Below, in pieces: positions 26,019 to 35,407 of a DNA stretch of 64,000 nucleotides. The position numbers and the translations under genes were made by a program. The number at the start of each line of letters is the position of its first letter. Position 1 is the stretch's first letter. The notes under the pieces are model-generated. The model ran no database searches, was not told the origin of the DNA, and saw nothing but the letters and a program-made list of their open reading frames with translations. The DNA is from Microscilla marina ATCC 23134 (GTDB lineage Bacteria; Bacteroidota; Bacteroidia; Cytophagales; Microscillaceae), in assembly GCF_000169175.1 (NCBI RefSeq), contig NZ_AAWS01000042.1, positions 16,550 through 80,549 of the forward strand, written 5' to 3'.

Positions 26019-26285
26019 AGTTTCAAGCGGTTTTAAGTTTATACATGACTATATGTACTCAAAGCTACGGCTTAAAACTGAGAAGCTTTTCTTGTTTTAT
26101 ACTAAAATAAAAAAGTATTATAGCAAGCAGTAAGTGATTCCTAAAGGTTATTTTTTGAGAAAACAGCATTTGATAAAGGGGCTTAATAGACGCAAGAGTG
26201 ACATTGGTAGGCAATAACTATCGATTCAAAGAAACTTCCTGGTAATGGTAAATTTTAACTATAGTAATTGACCTGTTTATAGTAA

Positions 26286-26317
26286 TTGATAGAGGTTTCT
26301 TCTTAATTTTAACTTTG
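26286..26317 (+). promoter_or_regulatory. Promoter of the MOSC gene
   Basis: A TTG at 26286-26288 and exact TAACTTTG at 26310-26317, 21 bases apart, match the phylum's -33/-7 elements. It lies 26 bases before the start. Confidence 0.5.
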
Positions 26318-26343
26318 CAAAACTTATTTTACCTACAATAATT

Positions 26344-27162
26344 ATGAGTATCACATTAGCCAACCTTTACACATACCCTGTCAAGTCTATACCTGGAGTA
26401 AGCCACCGCTTTGCCGAAGTGCAAGACCGTGGTTTAGAGCTTGACCGTCGCTGGATGATTGTTGACAGTGAAGGTGTTGCCATTACCCAGCGACAATATC
26501 CTAAAATAGCTTTGCTTAAGCAAACTGTTACTGAGCAAGGGTTGGTATTTGAGGCACCAGGAATGTCATTGCTGAGGGTGTTGTTTGGTGAAAATACTGG
26601 AAAATCGACTGCTGTGAATATATGGAAGGACACTTGTAACGCATTGGTGGTTAGCTCGATGGCTGACGTATGGTTCAGCGATTTTTTAGGAGCAACGTGT
26701 CAGTTGGTGTACATGCCCGATACTACCCAACGGCTGGTAGAAAAAGCCTACAACATCAATCAACATATTACGAGTTTTTCAGATGCCTACCCGTTTTTAC
26801 TTATTTCTGAGGCTTCTTTAGCTGATTTGAATAGTAGGATGGAAAAGCCGGTACCTATGAATCGTTTTCGCCCCAATTTGGTGGTATCAGGTACCGATGC
26901 TTTTGCCGAAGACACCTGGAAAAAAATAAAGGTAGGAGAGATTATTTTTCATGTGGTAAAGCCTTGTGCACGTTGTGTGCTTACTACAGTAGATCAAGCA
27001 ACTGGTATCAAAGGGATAGAGCCACTGCGTACCTTGTCGCAATACCGCAAAGTAGGAACCAAGGTAATGTTTGGACAAAATCTATTACCTGAAAACAAAG
27101 GACAGTTAAGTATAGGCGATAAGGTAGAAGTATTAGAGATAAAAGATAGGGTAGAAGCATAG
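26344..27162 (+). CDS. MOSC domain-containing protein (YcbX-like)
   Basis: A 272-residue soluble protein. Residues 1-120 are the MOSC N-terminal beta barrel (LYTYPVKSIPGVSHRFAEV, LDRRWMIVDSEGVAITQRQ). Residues 150-265 are the MOSC domain, with the conserved Cys in KPCARCVLTTVDQATGIKG, the site that holds sulphur and binds molybdenum cofactor. The family includes YcbX and mitochondrial amidoxime-reducing component, which reduce N-hydroxylated compounds. Its presence beside moaC and mobA fits a molybdenum enzyme role. No ferredoxin domain is fused, so it needs an electron donor. Confidence 0.85.
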   Translation: MSITLANLYTYPVKSIPGVSHRFAEVQDRGLELDRRWMIVDSEGVAITQRQYPKIALLKQTVTEQGLVFEAPGMSLLRVLFGENTGKSTAVNIWKDTCNALVVSSMADVWFSDFLGATCQLVYMPDTTQRLVEKAYNINQHITSFSDAYPFLLISEASLADLNSRMEKPVPMNRFRPNLVVSGTDAFAEDTWKKIKVGEIIFHVVKPCARCVLTTVDQATGIKGIEPLRTLSQYRKVGTKVMFGQNLLPENKGQLSIGDKVEVLEIKDRVEA

Positions 27163-27217
27163 AATGTAAAGGTAGCCAGGTTTTGAAGGTGGCTACCTCT
27201 ACCATAAGTTTTGGGGT

Positions 27218-28849
27218 TTAAAAACTACTGGTCACAGATAAAGTCAGTCCGCTGGAAGCCGGTACCAATCGACATACACCTCCCACACAAATAAGCCCAG
27301 CGCGTTGTCTGCCATAACTGAGCGAAAAACGATTGGCTCCTTTGGCATAAGCCACTCCACCATTGTAGTAATGCAAAGGTATTCCCTTGCCTATTCCATT
27401 ATAGTTGATCTCGTCAGAGGCAAAAACCAAGAAGTTAGAAAAACCTATTTCTATCAATCCCATTGCCCAACTGCCAAAGTCCTGGCGGGTATACAAATGC
27501 TGTAACTCAAAGCGTACTGAGGTTTTTCTACGGGGTTTGATGAGCACATCGGCTATTACAGTATGCGATTTTACTACACCACTTCCAATCACTCCCTCTA
27601 TTTGGTCTTTGTCATATTCAAGGTATACATAACTAAAAGTGGTTTTGAGTTTTCGGCTCCATTTTTTACTCAATTCTACATTAATGTCCTGAAAATACTT
27701 GCGATTACCCAGTTTCCAGAAGTCTGACTCGTACCCAGCATCCCCCGATATAGGGCGTTGGTCTAGACTATTGGCAACGGCATAGTTGAGGCTAATAGTA
27801 GTACCATACTTGCCCCCCAGTGCCGAACCTCGCTTGAAAGTATAAATCAAATCTGCCTGTAGACCCGCTTCGCCAAATACTTGGGTAACATAAGGGTAAA
27901 GTGTTAAAAGACGGTAGGTGTGTTGTTTGGTAGTGATGGGTATAAAGTTTACCATAAGGCTATTAAGTGGAGCATCACGGCTTGAACGAAAATCCATGTT
28001 TTCTACCCGTTTCATTTGTACATTAATGCCTAACCCATTGTGGCTATAACTGGCATTTAACAACAAAGCCGAGCCGTCATGGTTAATGTAGTCATTGCTA
28101 AGCATTGGGGAGGGTTTTTTGTATACATATTCAGCATCTATGTTAAAACCTCCGTTACCAATGGCAAGCCTTCCAGCGTAAGCATCGCTTTGGGGCGATA
28201 TATAGCCAAGTGTACCCGTGTAAGGCTCATATACACTTACATAACTTCCACCTAGAGTAATAGAGATTTCGCTCAGGGGGAATAAAAACTTATTGAGATA
28301 AATTTCAGCATCAGCGGCACGTATAGTTCCTTCTCCTTTATTAAAACCATCGCGCTGCTTTCCAGTCAGGGCTTTTATTTGTGCCATATCGTCAAAATTG
28401 TATTTGAGCAATACTCCATCAATAGAGTTGTCAATACCAGTAGGTCGGTTTTCTTGTGCCCTTAGGATGGTACCACTACCAAATTGTTCGTAAAAATTAC
28501 CGGCAGTTACTTCTAGCCCATCTTTTCTATAAGTGATAAATCGGTTGGCAATTCCTTGTCCTTTGAACTCTCCTGGGTAGCCCAATAAAGGGGGGAGGTA
28601 GGCCTCGTAACGTAGCCCGGCCGAAAAATCACCTTTGCGGTAAAATAAATTGAGGTAATGATTAGAAGCCATTCGGTCAGCCCCTTCTACCAAGGTAGCG
28701 TTAATTGCTGAATCTGCCTGATAATACTGAAAGTCAGATTGTAAGCTTCCTGAAATTACGCCTTTGTCGGTGGGCTGTTGGGCAAAAGCTACTGAGCCCC
28801 ATAATAACAGACAAGCAGTACAGGCGTAAAATTTAAGTATGTATTTCAT
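27218..28849 (-). CDS. DUF6029-like outer-membrane barrel protein
   Basis: A 543-residue exported protein beginning MKYILKFYACTACLLLWGSVAFAQ. The mature part alternates short strands typical of large barrels (YLNLFYRKGDFSAGLRYE, LEVTAGNFYEQFGSG, VELSKKWSRKLKTTFSYVY) and ends in aromatic SVTSSF. It matches the DUF6029 type that travels with TlpA- and Omp28-like proteins in Bacteroidota, as here. Start set at the ATG complementary to 28847-28849; upstream codons give a basic tail with no signal peptide. Function unknown, perhaps an outer-membrane partner for a redox-fold system. Confidence 0.65.
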   Translation of the reverse strand: MKYILKFYACTACLLLWGSVAFAQQPTDKGVISGSLQSDFQYYQADSAINATLVEGADRMASNHYLNLFYRKGDFSAGLRYEAYLPPLLGYPGEFKGQGIANRFITYRKDGLEVTAGNFYEQFGSGTILRAQENRPTGIDNSIDGVLLKYNFDDMAQIKALTGKQRDGFNKGEGTIRAADAEIYLNKFLFPLSEISITLGGSYVSVYEPYTGTLGYISPQSDAYAGRLAIGNGGFNIDAEYVYKKPSPMLSNDYINHDGSALLLNASYSHNGLGINVQMKRVENMDFRSSRDAPLNSLMVNFIPITTKQHTYRLLTLYPYVTQVFGEAGLQADLIYTFKRGSALGGKYGTTISLNYAVANSLDQRPISGDAGYESDFWKLGNRKYFQDINVELSKKWSRKLKTTFSYVYLEYDKDQIEGVIGSGVVKSHTVIADVLIKPRRKTSVRFELQHLYTRQDFGSWAMGLIEIGFSNFLVFASDEINYNGIGKGIPLHYYNGGVAYAKGANRFSLSYGRQRAGLICVGGVCRLVPASSGLTLSVTSSF

Positions 28850-28992
28850 GATAAAAAAATCTTTGAGCGTGGTGAGGAGTTGTATGGTGTGACTTATTTT
28901 ACTCAAATGTGTGTTTTTCAATAGTCCATAGCGCCTGCAGGGGCAAGCTTTTAGCGACAAGCTTCAAGTTTGACGCTGCTCTACAAGCAACT

Positions 28993-29039
28993 TACCGATT
29001 TTATAATACATTGATTTTTAATGGTTTATAAAATCGGTA
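28993..29039. other. Long inverted repeat in the tlpA-DUF6029 gap
   Basis: TACCGATTTTATAA (28993-29006) is the reverse complement of 29026-29039, with a 19-base loop. It sits between two minus-strand genes and lacks a T-run, so it could be a processing or attenuation hairpin rather than a terminator. Confidence 0.35.
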
Positions 29040-29116
29040 GATGGAGGTTTTATTGTCCTATCACTGTGCAATGCGTAGTTCAGCAATAGAACAATAAAAC
29101 AGTATAATCATAGTTT

Positions 29117-29632
29117 TTACTTCTTGGTGTTGAGTTTTTTTAATACATCATAGTACTTCTCTTCATCACCAGGTTTGTATGAGGTGTGTTGCCACACAAT
29201 TTCACCGTCTTTGTTCAAAATAAAAGTATGAGGCACATTGAGCACATTCATTGCACGTTTGAGGTCACCGTTTTCGTCTATATAAGTCTCAAACTCCCAG
29301 CGTTTACCTTTTACCAATGACTTAGCTCTGGCCCTGCTACGCGCATCATCTACTGAGATGGCAATTAGTTTTACTTTCATGTCTTCTTGCCAATCGGGGT
29401 ACACATCGTGTATAGCGCTTAGCTCCTGAATGCAAGGTTTACACCAGGTAGCCCAAAAACTTACAACGGTAAAATGTCCTTTGAGTGCCAGTGCCTGAGT
29501 AGATAAACTGTTGCCATCCAAGGTCTTAATGGTGACGTTAGGCAAACCCTTGGTCGTTTTTTGCGCTTTTGCCGAAAAACTTACAGCCACTACCAAAAGG
29601 CAGGTGATGTACAGTGCAGATGATGTTTTCAT
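29117..29632 (-). CDS. TlpA-like periplasmic thioredoxin
   Basis: A 171-residue exported protein. Signal peptide (residues 1-23, ending AKAQK), then a thioredoxin fold with the redox pair in FWATWCKPCIQELS (Cys-Lys-Pro-Cys) and a cis-proline region (NVPHTFILNKDGEIV). TlpA/ResA-type proteins reduce or rearrange disulphides in the periplasm. Residues 30-55 correspond to the fold's first strand. It lies 78 bases downstream of the Omp28-like lipoprotein and upstream of the DUF6029 gene, a common trio. Confidence 0.85.
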   Translation of the reverse strand: MKTSSALYITCLLVVAVSFSAKAQKTTKGLPNVTIKTLDGNSLSTQALALKGHFTVVSFWATWCKPCIQELSAIHDVYPDWQEDMKVKLIAISVDDARSRARAKSLVKGKRWEFETYIDENGDLKRAMNVLNVPHTFILNKDGEIVWQHTSYKPGDEEKYYDVLKKLNTKK

Positions 29633-29710
29633 TATTGAGTTTGGTTGTAAAAAAGAGATGAATATAAGAAAGACCAGACTGCTTTGTCTGGTCTTTTGAC
29701 ATAAAATGAG

Positions 29711-30709
29711 TTAGTTCCAGGCTTGGGTTTCGCCTACTTTTACTACTTGAGAGTTGATAACTTCTTTGCTTGTTTTATCAGTCACAAAAGCCACAATACG
29801 ACAGTTATCTTTGTTGTAGCTGTCGTCTAGTTTTAGCTTAAACATGCGCTTATATACCTTATCTGCTTCTTGTCCACAGGTGGGCAATTCAAACCCATTA
29901 AGATCTGTCAATATATCCCGTAAAGTGGCATTGTGTTCATAACCTTTGATAGGGTTACCTTTTTGGTAAAACGGAGAACTGGAATTGTCATTATGATAGT
30001 TTGCCTGGTCATAACCATTACCTTGTCCTACTACTTTGTCTTCTATAAGATAAACCGTAATGGCGTATTCCCCTTTTTCTTTGATTCCTACATAAGTCAA
30101 TACCTCTACTTCGTTGCTGCTGTTAACATTGGTTTCTATAGCAATGCCTAGTTTTGGACTGGTGGTATTATTTATAATTTGACCACTGTTACGGTTAGAG
30201 TTACCTGGGTGAGAAACCTTACTACCATTCACAGTCTTGCGGTTAAAAGTAGCCCCCGGAAAACTGTTGATGTTTCCCAGAATGGTTTCAAGGTGGGCAA
30301 ACATGCGGGTTTCCATTTTATCGCGGTAGTGTATGCCTACACCAATTACTTGGTGAGGGTATTTAAGTTCGGCGTCGTGTACGCTCTTGGCTCCCGATGG
30401 GCAGTATCCGCACCAAGTGCCTGTAAATTCCTCTATCAAAACTTTTTGTGTAATGGAGGCTGGTATTGTCTCAGGTACTTTACCATTGGTGGTGTATGTG
30501 CATCCACAATCATCAGTGGTAGCGTCTTTGTTATAGTTGGTAGCGAGCGGGTCGGTACAGTTGGCTACAGTAGGAGTAGGGTTACCATTACCGTTCCCTC
30601 CTGAACCTCCATTATTAGGCTGAGGAGTTTCTTCGGTTCCAGCGCATCCTACCATAAAGCTTATAGCCAATAAGCAGATGAGCAATTGGGCGTTTTTCAA
30701 AATATTCAT
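29711..30709 (-). CDS. Omp28-like lipoprotein with thioredoxin-type CxxC
   Basis: A 332-residue lipoprotein: the lipobox is MVGC (residues 19-22, with Cys22 acylated). A Gly/Asn/Pro-rich linker (residues 28-48) is followed by a Cys-containing region (TDPLATNYNKDATTDDCGC) and then EEFTGTWCGYCPSGAKSVHD, a CxxC thioredoxin-like active site at about residues 97-100. The Omp28 family is an outer-membrane lipoprotein known from Porphyromonas. It heads the gene group with TlpA and DUF6029 proteins. Ending GETQAWN. Confidence 0.8.
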   Translation of the reverse strand: MNILKNAQLLICLLAISFMVGCAGTEETPQPNNGGSGGNGNGNPTPTVANCTDPLATNYNKDATTDDCGCTYTTNGKVPETIPASITQKVLIEEFTGTWCGYCPSGAKSVHDAELKYPHQVIGVGIHYRDKMETRMFAHLETILGNINSFPGATFNRKTVNGSKVSHPGNSNRNSGQIINNTTSPKLGIAIETNVNSSNEVEVLTYVGIKEKGEYAITVYLIEDKVVGQGNGYDQANYHNDNSSSPFYQKGNPIKGYEHNATLRDILTDLNGFELPTCGQEADKVYKRMFKLKLDDSYNKDNCRIVAFVTDKTSKEVINSQVVKVGETQAWN

Positions 30710-31282
30710 ATTTGTGGTTAAGTATAGTAAAAAGTATATGATAAACTATATCCAAATTATAAAGTGTAAACCATTCATAATTTGAAAAAATATTTTGCTT
30801 ATTTAAAGGTGTAGTATTGTAATATTCTTAAAGTTTACTTTTCCAAGCTTATGTTTTTTAATGCCCGAAATTAGTAAAATACGCCGCAAAATATTTTCCA
30901 TTCCACTTGACCTTCATGTAACTTACCAATGTGTAATAGTAAAAAATACTATCAATCATTAGGGTATTCACTCAAATATCACAGTTATAAACTCCGTGTT
31001 TCTTGCCATATCAAAATAACTGTGTGGGTATGCTTGAGGGTGAGTAAATAAGTAGGGTTACAGGTTTAAAAAGCAGTTTAAGGTAATATGGTACTATGTT
31101 TTGTTAATAAAATACAGGTATGTACCAAAAGAGAGACAGGGGCACACTCAACAATAAGTATAAAAAATAAGAAAGAAATGCGCTTGTTTTTTGGGCTAGT
31201 GTGATAAATTATGCTTTATAGTAGTGTTTTTTTAGGGTTTTTACGGTTTATGAGTGTTTTTGGGAAAGCATTTGATAATTGT
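30710..31282. other. Intergenic region
   Basis: About 570 bases of AT-rich DNA between the Omp28-like gene and the WG-repeat gene. The first 150 bases would hold the promoter for the lipoprotein. I see no other gene or repeat. Confidence 0.5.
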
Positions 31283-31323
31283 AAAGTACAAAACGGATGC
31301 TTTAAGCATCCGTTTTGTACTTT
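31283..31323 (-). terminator. 20-bp perfect-stem bidirectional terminator
   Basis: The arms at 31283-31302 and 31304-31323 are perfectly complementary with a single-base loop at the apex; T-tracts exist on both strands. It ends the WG-repeat gene. Confidence 0.8.
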
Positions 31324-31326
31324 TTT

Positions 31327-32424
31327 TTATTTTAAAGGATTTTTTAATATGCCCCATTTACCCTCTTGTTTAGCCACTGCATAGCCCCCTCTAAACTCGC
31401 TGGCGCTGTCAAATTTGCACATAAAAACCAGTTTCCCCTTTTTATCTACAAACCCCCTTTTGCCGTTGATTTTTACTTTAGCAAGCCCCTCGTGAAACTT
31501 GTAGGCAAAGTCGTATTGATGAGGAATGACTACATTGCCTTTTTTGTCAATTGCCCCCCATTTATCATTTAGTTTCACGAAACATAAGTCCTCTTGAAAA
31601 CTCCACATAGATTGATACTTTGGAGGAATCACTTCTTTTCCATTTTTATCTATGAACCCATTTTTGCGTCCAACCCTTATTGTACCTAACCCTTCTTTAA
31701 ACCACCCTGTTTTATCGTATTTGAACTTGGTAATGGCCTTACCTTTGGCGTCGATGTATGAGTGTTTTTTGCCTTGTTGTAAACCACACATGCCCTCTTG
31801 AAAATACCAGGCATAATCGTAGCTAAACGCGGTTACCTCACGGCCATTTTTATTGATAAATCCCCACTTGCCCTTCTTTTTTACGGCTGCCCAATTGCCC
31901 GTGTGAAAGTCCATCACTTGCTCATAGGCAGGAGAGATTACCTCTTTGCCTTTCTTGTCGATAAATCCCCACTTGCCACGTTTTTTTACTGCGGCTAATC
32001 CTCCATAAAAATAGGCGATATCTGCATACCTAAATGGTATTACAGTTCTACCCTTGACGTTGATATACCCCCACAATCCTTTGCGTACTTTGGCAATGCC
32101 TTTTCTAAAAAAGAAAGCATCGTCAAACTGAGGCTTTATCACCATTTTACCTGATTTGTTTATATAGCCATACTTACCATTCATTTTTACCGCTGCTTTG
32201 CCTTCCATAAAATCAGCTGCATTGTCATATTTTGTCGGAACTATCTCTTGACCTTCCGTATTAATAAACCCCCACTTGCCTTCTGTAGATTTTACCCTTG
32301 CCATTCCATCACTAAAACCCCCTACAGTTTTATAATTTAAAGTAGGCTTTACATGCCACTTTTGCCCCATTACAGGAGCTATGCTGACTACTATCAGTAT
32401 CGCTATGAGTAGTTTTCGAATCAT
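31327..32424 (-). CDS. WG-repeat exported protein
   Basis: A 365-residue protein with a signal peptide (MIRKLLIAILIVVSIAPVMG). The rest is about ten repeats of roughly 34 residues with core [KL]WG[FY]I[ND]KxGK, then V-I-P-x-x-Y and F-x-x-G-L-A-x-V-K. WG repeats form a beta-rich solenoid of unknown function, thought to bind ligands at the surface in Bacteroidota and Fusobacteria. It starts close to the 24th base of the signal region; no other start competes. Isolated on its strand. Confidence 0.8.
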   Translation of the reverse strand: MIRKLLIAILIVVSIAPVMGQKWHVKPTLNYKTVGGFSDGMARVKSTEGKWGFINTEGQEIVPTKYDNAADFMEGKAAVKMNGKYGYINKSGKMVIKPQFDDAFFFRKGIAKVRKGLWGYINVKGRTVIPFRYADIAYFYGGLAAVKKRGKWGFIDKKGKEVISPAYEQVMDFHTGNWAAVKKKGKWGFINKNGREVTAFSYDYAWYFQEGMCGLQQGKKHSYIDAKGKAITKFKYDKTGWFKEGLGTIRVGRKNGFIDKNGKEVIPPKYQSMWSFQEDLCFVKLNDKWGAIDKKGNVVIPHQYDFAYKFHEGLAKVKINGKRGFVDKKGKLVFMCKFDSASEFRGGYAVAKQEGKWGILKNPLK

Positions 32425-33034
32425 AATTTTTTTGATTTTGGTAAATGTTTATTTTTTATCACGCTCGCTGGCGTGTTGATATTTGGTTAAAATAATAAAA
32501 AATGGGAAAACTCACCACCTTCTCTCAACGCTAAATTTGATATTGGCAACTTAACAATCTTTCTCCTTCGGGTTAAATAATGTTTGTTGTACTTGATATA
32601 ATGGAAGTATGAAAGGAATAGCTTTTCTTTGTAGGGGTGAATTTCCTGTGTAAAGTTTTTTTGTTTTTCTTTACATAGGGAGTTAGTTTCCTGCATGATT
32701 TTTTTTGTTTTTTTCGCTATGACAACATTCAAAATTAAAGAATTACTCTGTTTTACTCAAAAACACTTTTTTTGTCTAGCATACCAAGATTGTGTCTCAT
32801 AGCTCAATTAGGGTGCACGTTGAAGTGTCTAAAAACTTTTGTTCCACGGTATTAAGTGTAACACACATAAAATGGGTGTGGTTTTTAGTGTTTAAATTGT
32901 TTGCTCCAACTCTAAAAATAAATCAAACAAAAGGCTTCTATAGCTTGTAATGTATATGACTTGCAAAAAGTTATCAAACCAAATTGGTAAATTGAACAAT
33001 TTGATCGTATACTTGTACCTCTTTAGAAGCACGC
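32425..33034. other. Intergenic region
   Basis: 610 bases between two divergent genes. A minus-strand frame of 81 codons exists (32487-32732) but has Lys/Phe-rich composition and no recognised features, so I do not call it. No clear repeat. Confidence 0.45.
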
Positions 33035-34009
33035 ATGACATTATCAATTAAGGACATACAGGCGCCTATACAAGACGTAATGGCGAATTTTGAAGGGAAA
33101 TTTCGCTCTTTTATGAAAAGCGATGTTTTTTTGCTCGATAAAATCATGAACTACATTGTCAAGCGAAAAGGCAAGCAAATGCGTCCTATGTTTGTGTTTC
33201 TGTCGGCAGGTACCGGAGGCGAAATCAACGAAATGGCCTACCGGGGAGCAGCACTTATTGAACTTTTGCACACTGCTACTTTAGTTCACGACGACGTAGT
33301 GGATGACTCTAATTACCGCCGGGGTTTTTTCTCTATCAATGCTTTATGGAAAAACAAAATTGCCGTATTAGTAGGCGATTATCTCTTGTCACGGGGTTTG
33401 TTGTTGTCTATTGACAATGAGGACTTTGAGCAGCTCAAAATTGTATCCAATGCAGTACGTGAAATGAGTGAGGGAGAGTTGTTGCAAATAGCCAAAGCCC
33501 GCCGTTTAGACATTACCGAAGAAGTTTATTATGACATTATTCGTCAGAAAACCGCCTCTTTGATTGCCTCTTGTTGTGCAGTAGGTGCATCAGCTGCAGG
33601 GTTAAACAAAGAGCAAATAAGTATGTTTCGGGAGTTTGGCGAAAAGGTAGGGATGGCTTTTCAGATCAAAGACGATTTGTTTGACTATGGCACTGCTGAA
33701 ATAGGCAAACCACTTGGCATAGACATCAAAGAGAAGAAAATGACCTTACCATTAATTTATGCCTTAAACCACGCCAAACGCTCTGAAAAGCGTCATATTA
33801 TCAACCTGGTAAAAAACAAAAGCCATAAATCGGCGAAGGTAAAAGAAGTCATTGCATTTGTAAAAGACAGTGGAGGCATTGAATATTCAAACGAGGTGAT
33901 GCGCCGCTATAGCAATGAAGCCATTGCACTTATGAATGACTTTCCCGAATCTGACTACAAAACATCTTTGATTCAATTGGTACAGTTTACTATAGAACGT
34001 AAAAAGTAA
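33035..34009 (+). CDS. Polyprenyl diphosphate synthase (trans-prenyltransferase)
   Basis: A 324-residue helical enzyme. The first Asp-rich motif is HDDVVDDSNYRRG at about residue 90 and the second is KDDLFDYG at about residue 215; these bind the Mg2+ that positions the diphosphates of IPP and the allylic substrate. A GEL-Q region between them (SEGELLQIAKARR) is typical of octaprenyl/heptaprenyl synthases (IspB, HepT group), which make the menaquinone tail, rather than of short-chain farnesyl synthases. Chain length cannot be read directly. No ubi/men neighbours. Confidence 0.88.
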   Translation: MTLSIKDIQAPIQDVMANFEGKFRSFMKSDVFLLDKIMNYIVKRKGKQMRPMFVFLSAGTGGEINEMAYRGAALIELLHTATLVHDDVVDDSNYRRGFFSINALWKNKIAVLVGDYLLSRGLLLSIDNEDFEQLKIVSNAVREMSEGELLQIAKARRLDITEEVYYDIIRQKTASLIASCCAVGASAAGLNKEQISMFREFGEKVGMAFQIKDDLFDYGTAEIGKPLGIDIKEKKMTLPLIYALNHAKRSEKRHIINLVKNKSHKSAKVKEVIAFVKDSGGIEYSNEVMRRYSNEAIALMNDFPESDYKTSLIQLVQFTIERKK

Positions 34010-34015
34010 AGTTGA

Positions 34016-35299
34016 TCAAGCTTCTTTTATTATCTTCAAAAAGTCCTCATCTGCCCAGTACTCTTTAAAGTCTAAATCTTCACTGGCTTCTATCCTAAAC
34101 CTTTCTCTCAACTGAATTGCCCGCTCTAAGTGCTGAAACATGGCTGTTGGGTTGCCTTGTTTAGCATAAGTACAAGCCTTGTTGTACCACAATACTCCAT
34201 CGTATTGGTCGTGTGCCAAGCCTTGATCATAAGCTTTGAGGGCATTGTTGTAGTCATTCATAAAAAACAACGCCAAGCCTTGGCTAAAATAATAGACCCT
34301 GTCGCGACTACCCACAGGAATTTGTTTGAGAATATCCATTGCTTCTTGGGCAGTCTTAGTCAATTCTTCGTGCCAACCCAGGTTTTGTAGTGCCAATGCC
34401 TTGTTTACCCGCGACAAAGCCCGGTCGTTATCATACTCGGCATACTTCAGGTATTGGTCGTAACACTCTAGTGCTGCTTCTGGTTGTTTACTCTCCTGAA
34501 GTACTCGTCCTTTGTCGTTCCAGGCAGTAGCATATGTAGCGTCTAGTTGTAGCACTTTGTCAAGTACCTGTAGTGAGTTTTCATAATTAATGCCCTGATT
34601 GATGTCGTCTATTACCTCCATATAATATTGAGTCGCAAATATTTTAGGAAAAAAAGTTTCCAGTTTCTGAAGTGCTTTATCAGTGAGTGGGGTATTTTTA
34701 TAACTCAGTGATTGTAGTTGGGTGAGTTGGGCTAGTTCGTCGGGAATGTCAGTGAAATTGTTTCCCTCAAGATATAGAAACTTTATTTGCTTAAAAAGCC
34801 CTATTTCTTTGGGCAACGTATCGAGGTTTAGGTAATCCAGGTCAAGCATGTCTTGATCTATCAGTTGAGCAATGATTTTTTGAGGAGACGCGGTTTTATT
34901 TTCGAGGCAATATTTGGCACCTTTATGAGCATATAGCAAAGCCATATTTGCCAATATTTTGTGGTCAAACTCAGGGTGTGCACCCAATTTGGTCAAAAAC
35001 TCCGTCATCTTGTTCTCATTGTAATACTCTCCGTATACATTCCATTTGTACTTAGTAAATTCGTACAAATCAGCCGAAGCCATATTTTTATAGTATAGTT
35101 TAGCTCGACGTTTGAGGGCGTCATCGTCGGTATAAAAAATAGATAAGGCATAAAGGTGGGTGACTAATTCTGTGACCATTCCTCCTCCTTTTATTAGCTG
35201 AAAAGCCAACTCAATATTATGTTTTTCGCCACTTTCGAGCAGCTTTTTTATTTGTTCAATGGCTTCCTGATTTTTTTCAAGGTAGTTCTGATGGGTCAT
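34016..35299 (-). CDS. LRR-TPR protein, copy A
   Basis: A 427-residue cytoplasmic-looking protein. The N-terminus (residues 1-80, KNQEAIEQIKKLLESG...) is helical, the middle carries a leucine-rich repeat stretch (LPKEIGLFKQIKFLYLEGNNFTDIPDEL) and the C-terminal half has TPRs (AWNDKGRVLQESKQPEAALE, LWYNKACTYAKQGN). Start at the ATG complementary to 35297-35299; a longer reading adds 23 residues of unlike sequence. It lies in tandem with copy B, sharing IELAFQLIKGGGMV/LALSLIKGGGMV and the LRR segment. The combination suggests protein-protein contact; target unknown. Confidence 0.7.
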   Translation of the reverse strand: MTHQNYLEKNQEAIEQIKKLLESGEKHNIELAFQLIKGGGMVTELVTHLYALSIFYTDDDALKRRAKLYYKNMASADLYEFTKYKWNVYGEYYNENKMTEFLTKLGAHPEFDHKILANMALLYAHKGAKYCLENKTASPQKIIAQLIDQDMLDLDYLNLDTLPKEIGLFKQIKFLYLEGNNFTDIPDELAQLTQLQSLSYKNTPLTDKALQKLETFFPKIFATQYYMEVIDDINQGINYENSLQVLDKVLQLDATYATAWNDKGRVLQESKQPEAALECYDQYLKYAEYDNDRALSRVNKALALQNLGWHEELTKTAQEAMDILKQIPVGSRDRVYYFSQGLALFFMNDYNNALKAYDQGLAHDQYDGVLWYNKACTYAKQGNPTAMFQHLERAIQLRERFRIEASEDLDFKEYWADEDFLKIIKEA

Positions 35300-35407
35300 G
35301 AGGGTATATTCTGATGATTTTATGCAGACATTGTTATCTGTAAAAGTGTGTCGATTTAAAATTAACAATCATTTATTATTATGTATACGTTCAAACCCGC
35401 TATTTTT

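Noticed and set aside
32487..32732. An 81-codon minus-strand frame
   Set aside because: Lys/Phe-rich, no recognisable features and lies in a divergent promoter region.
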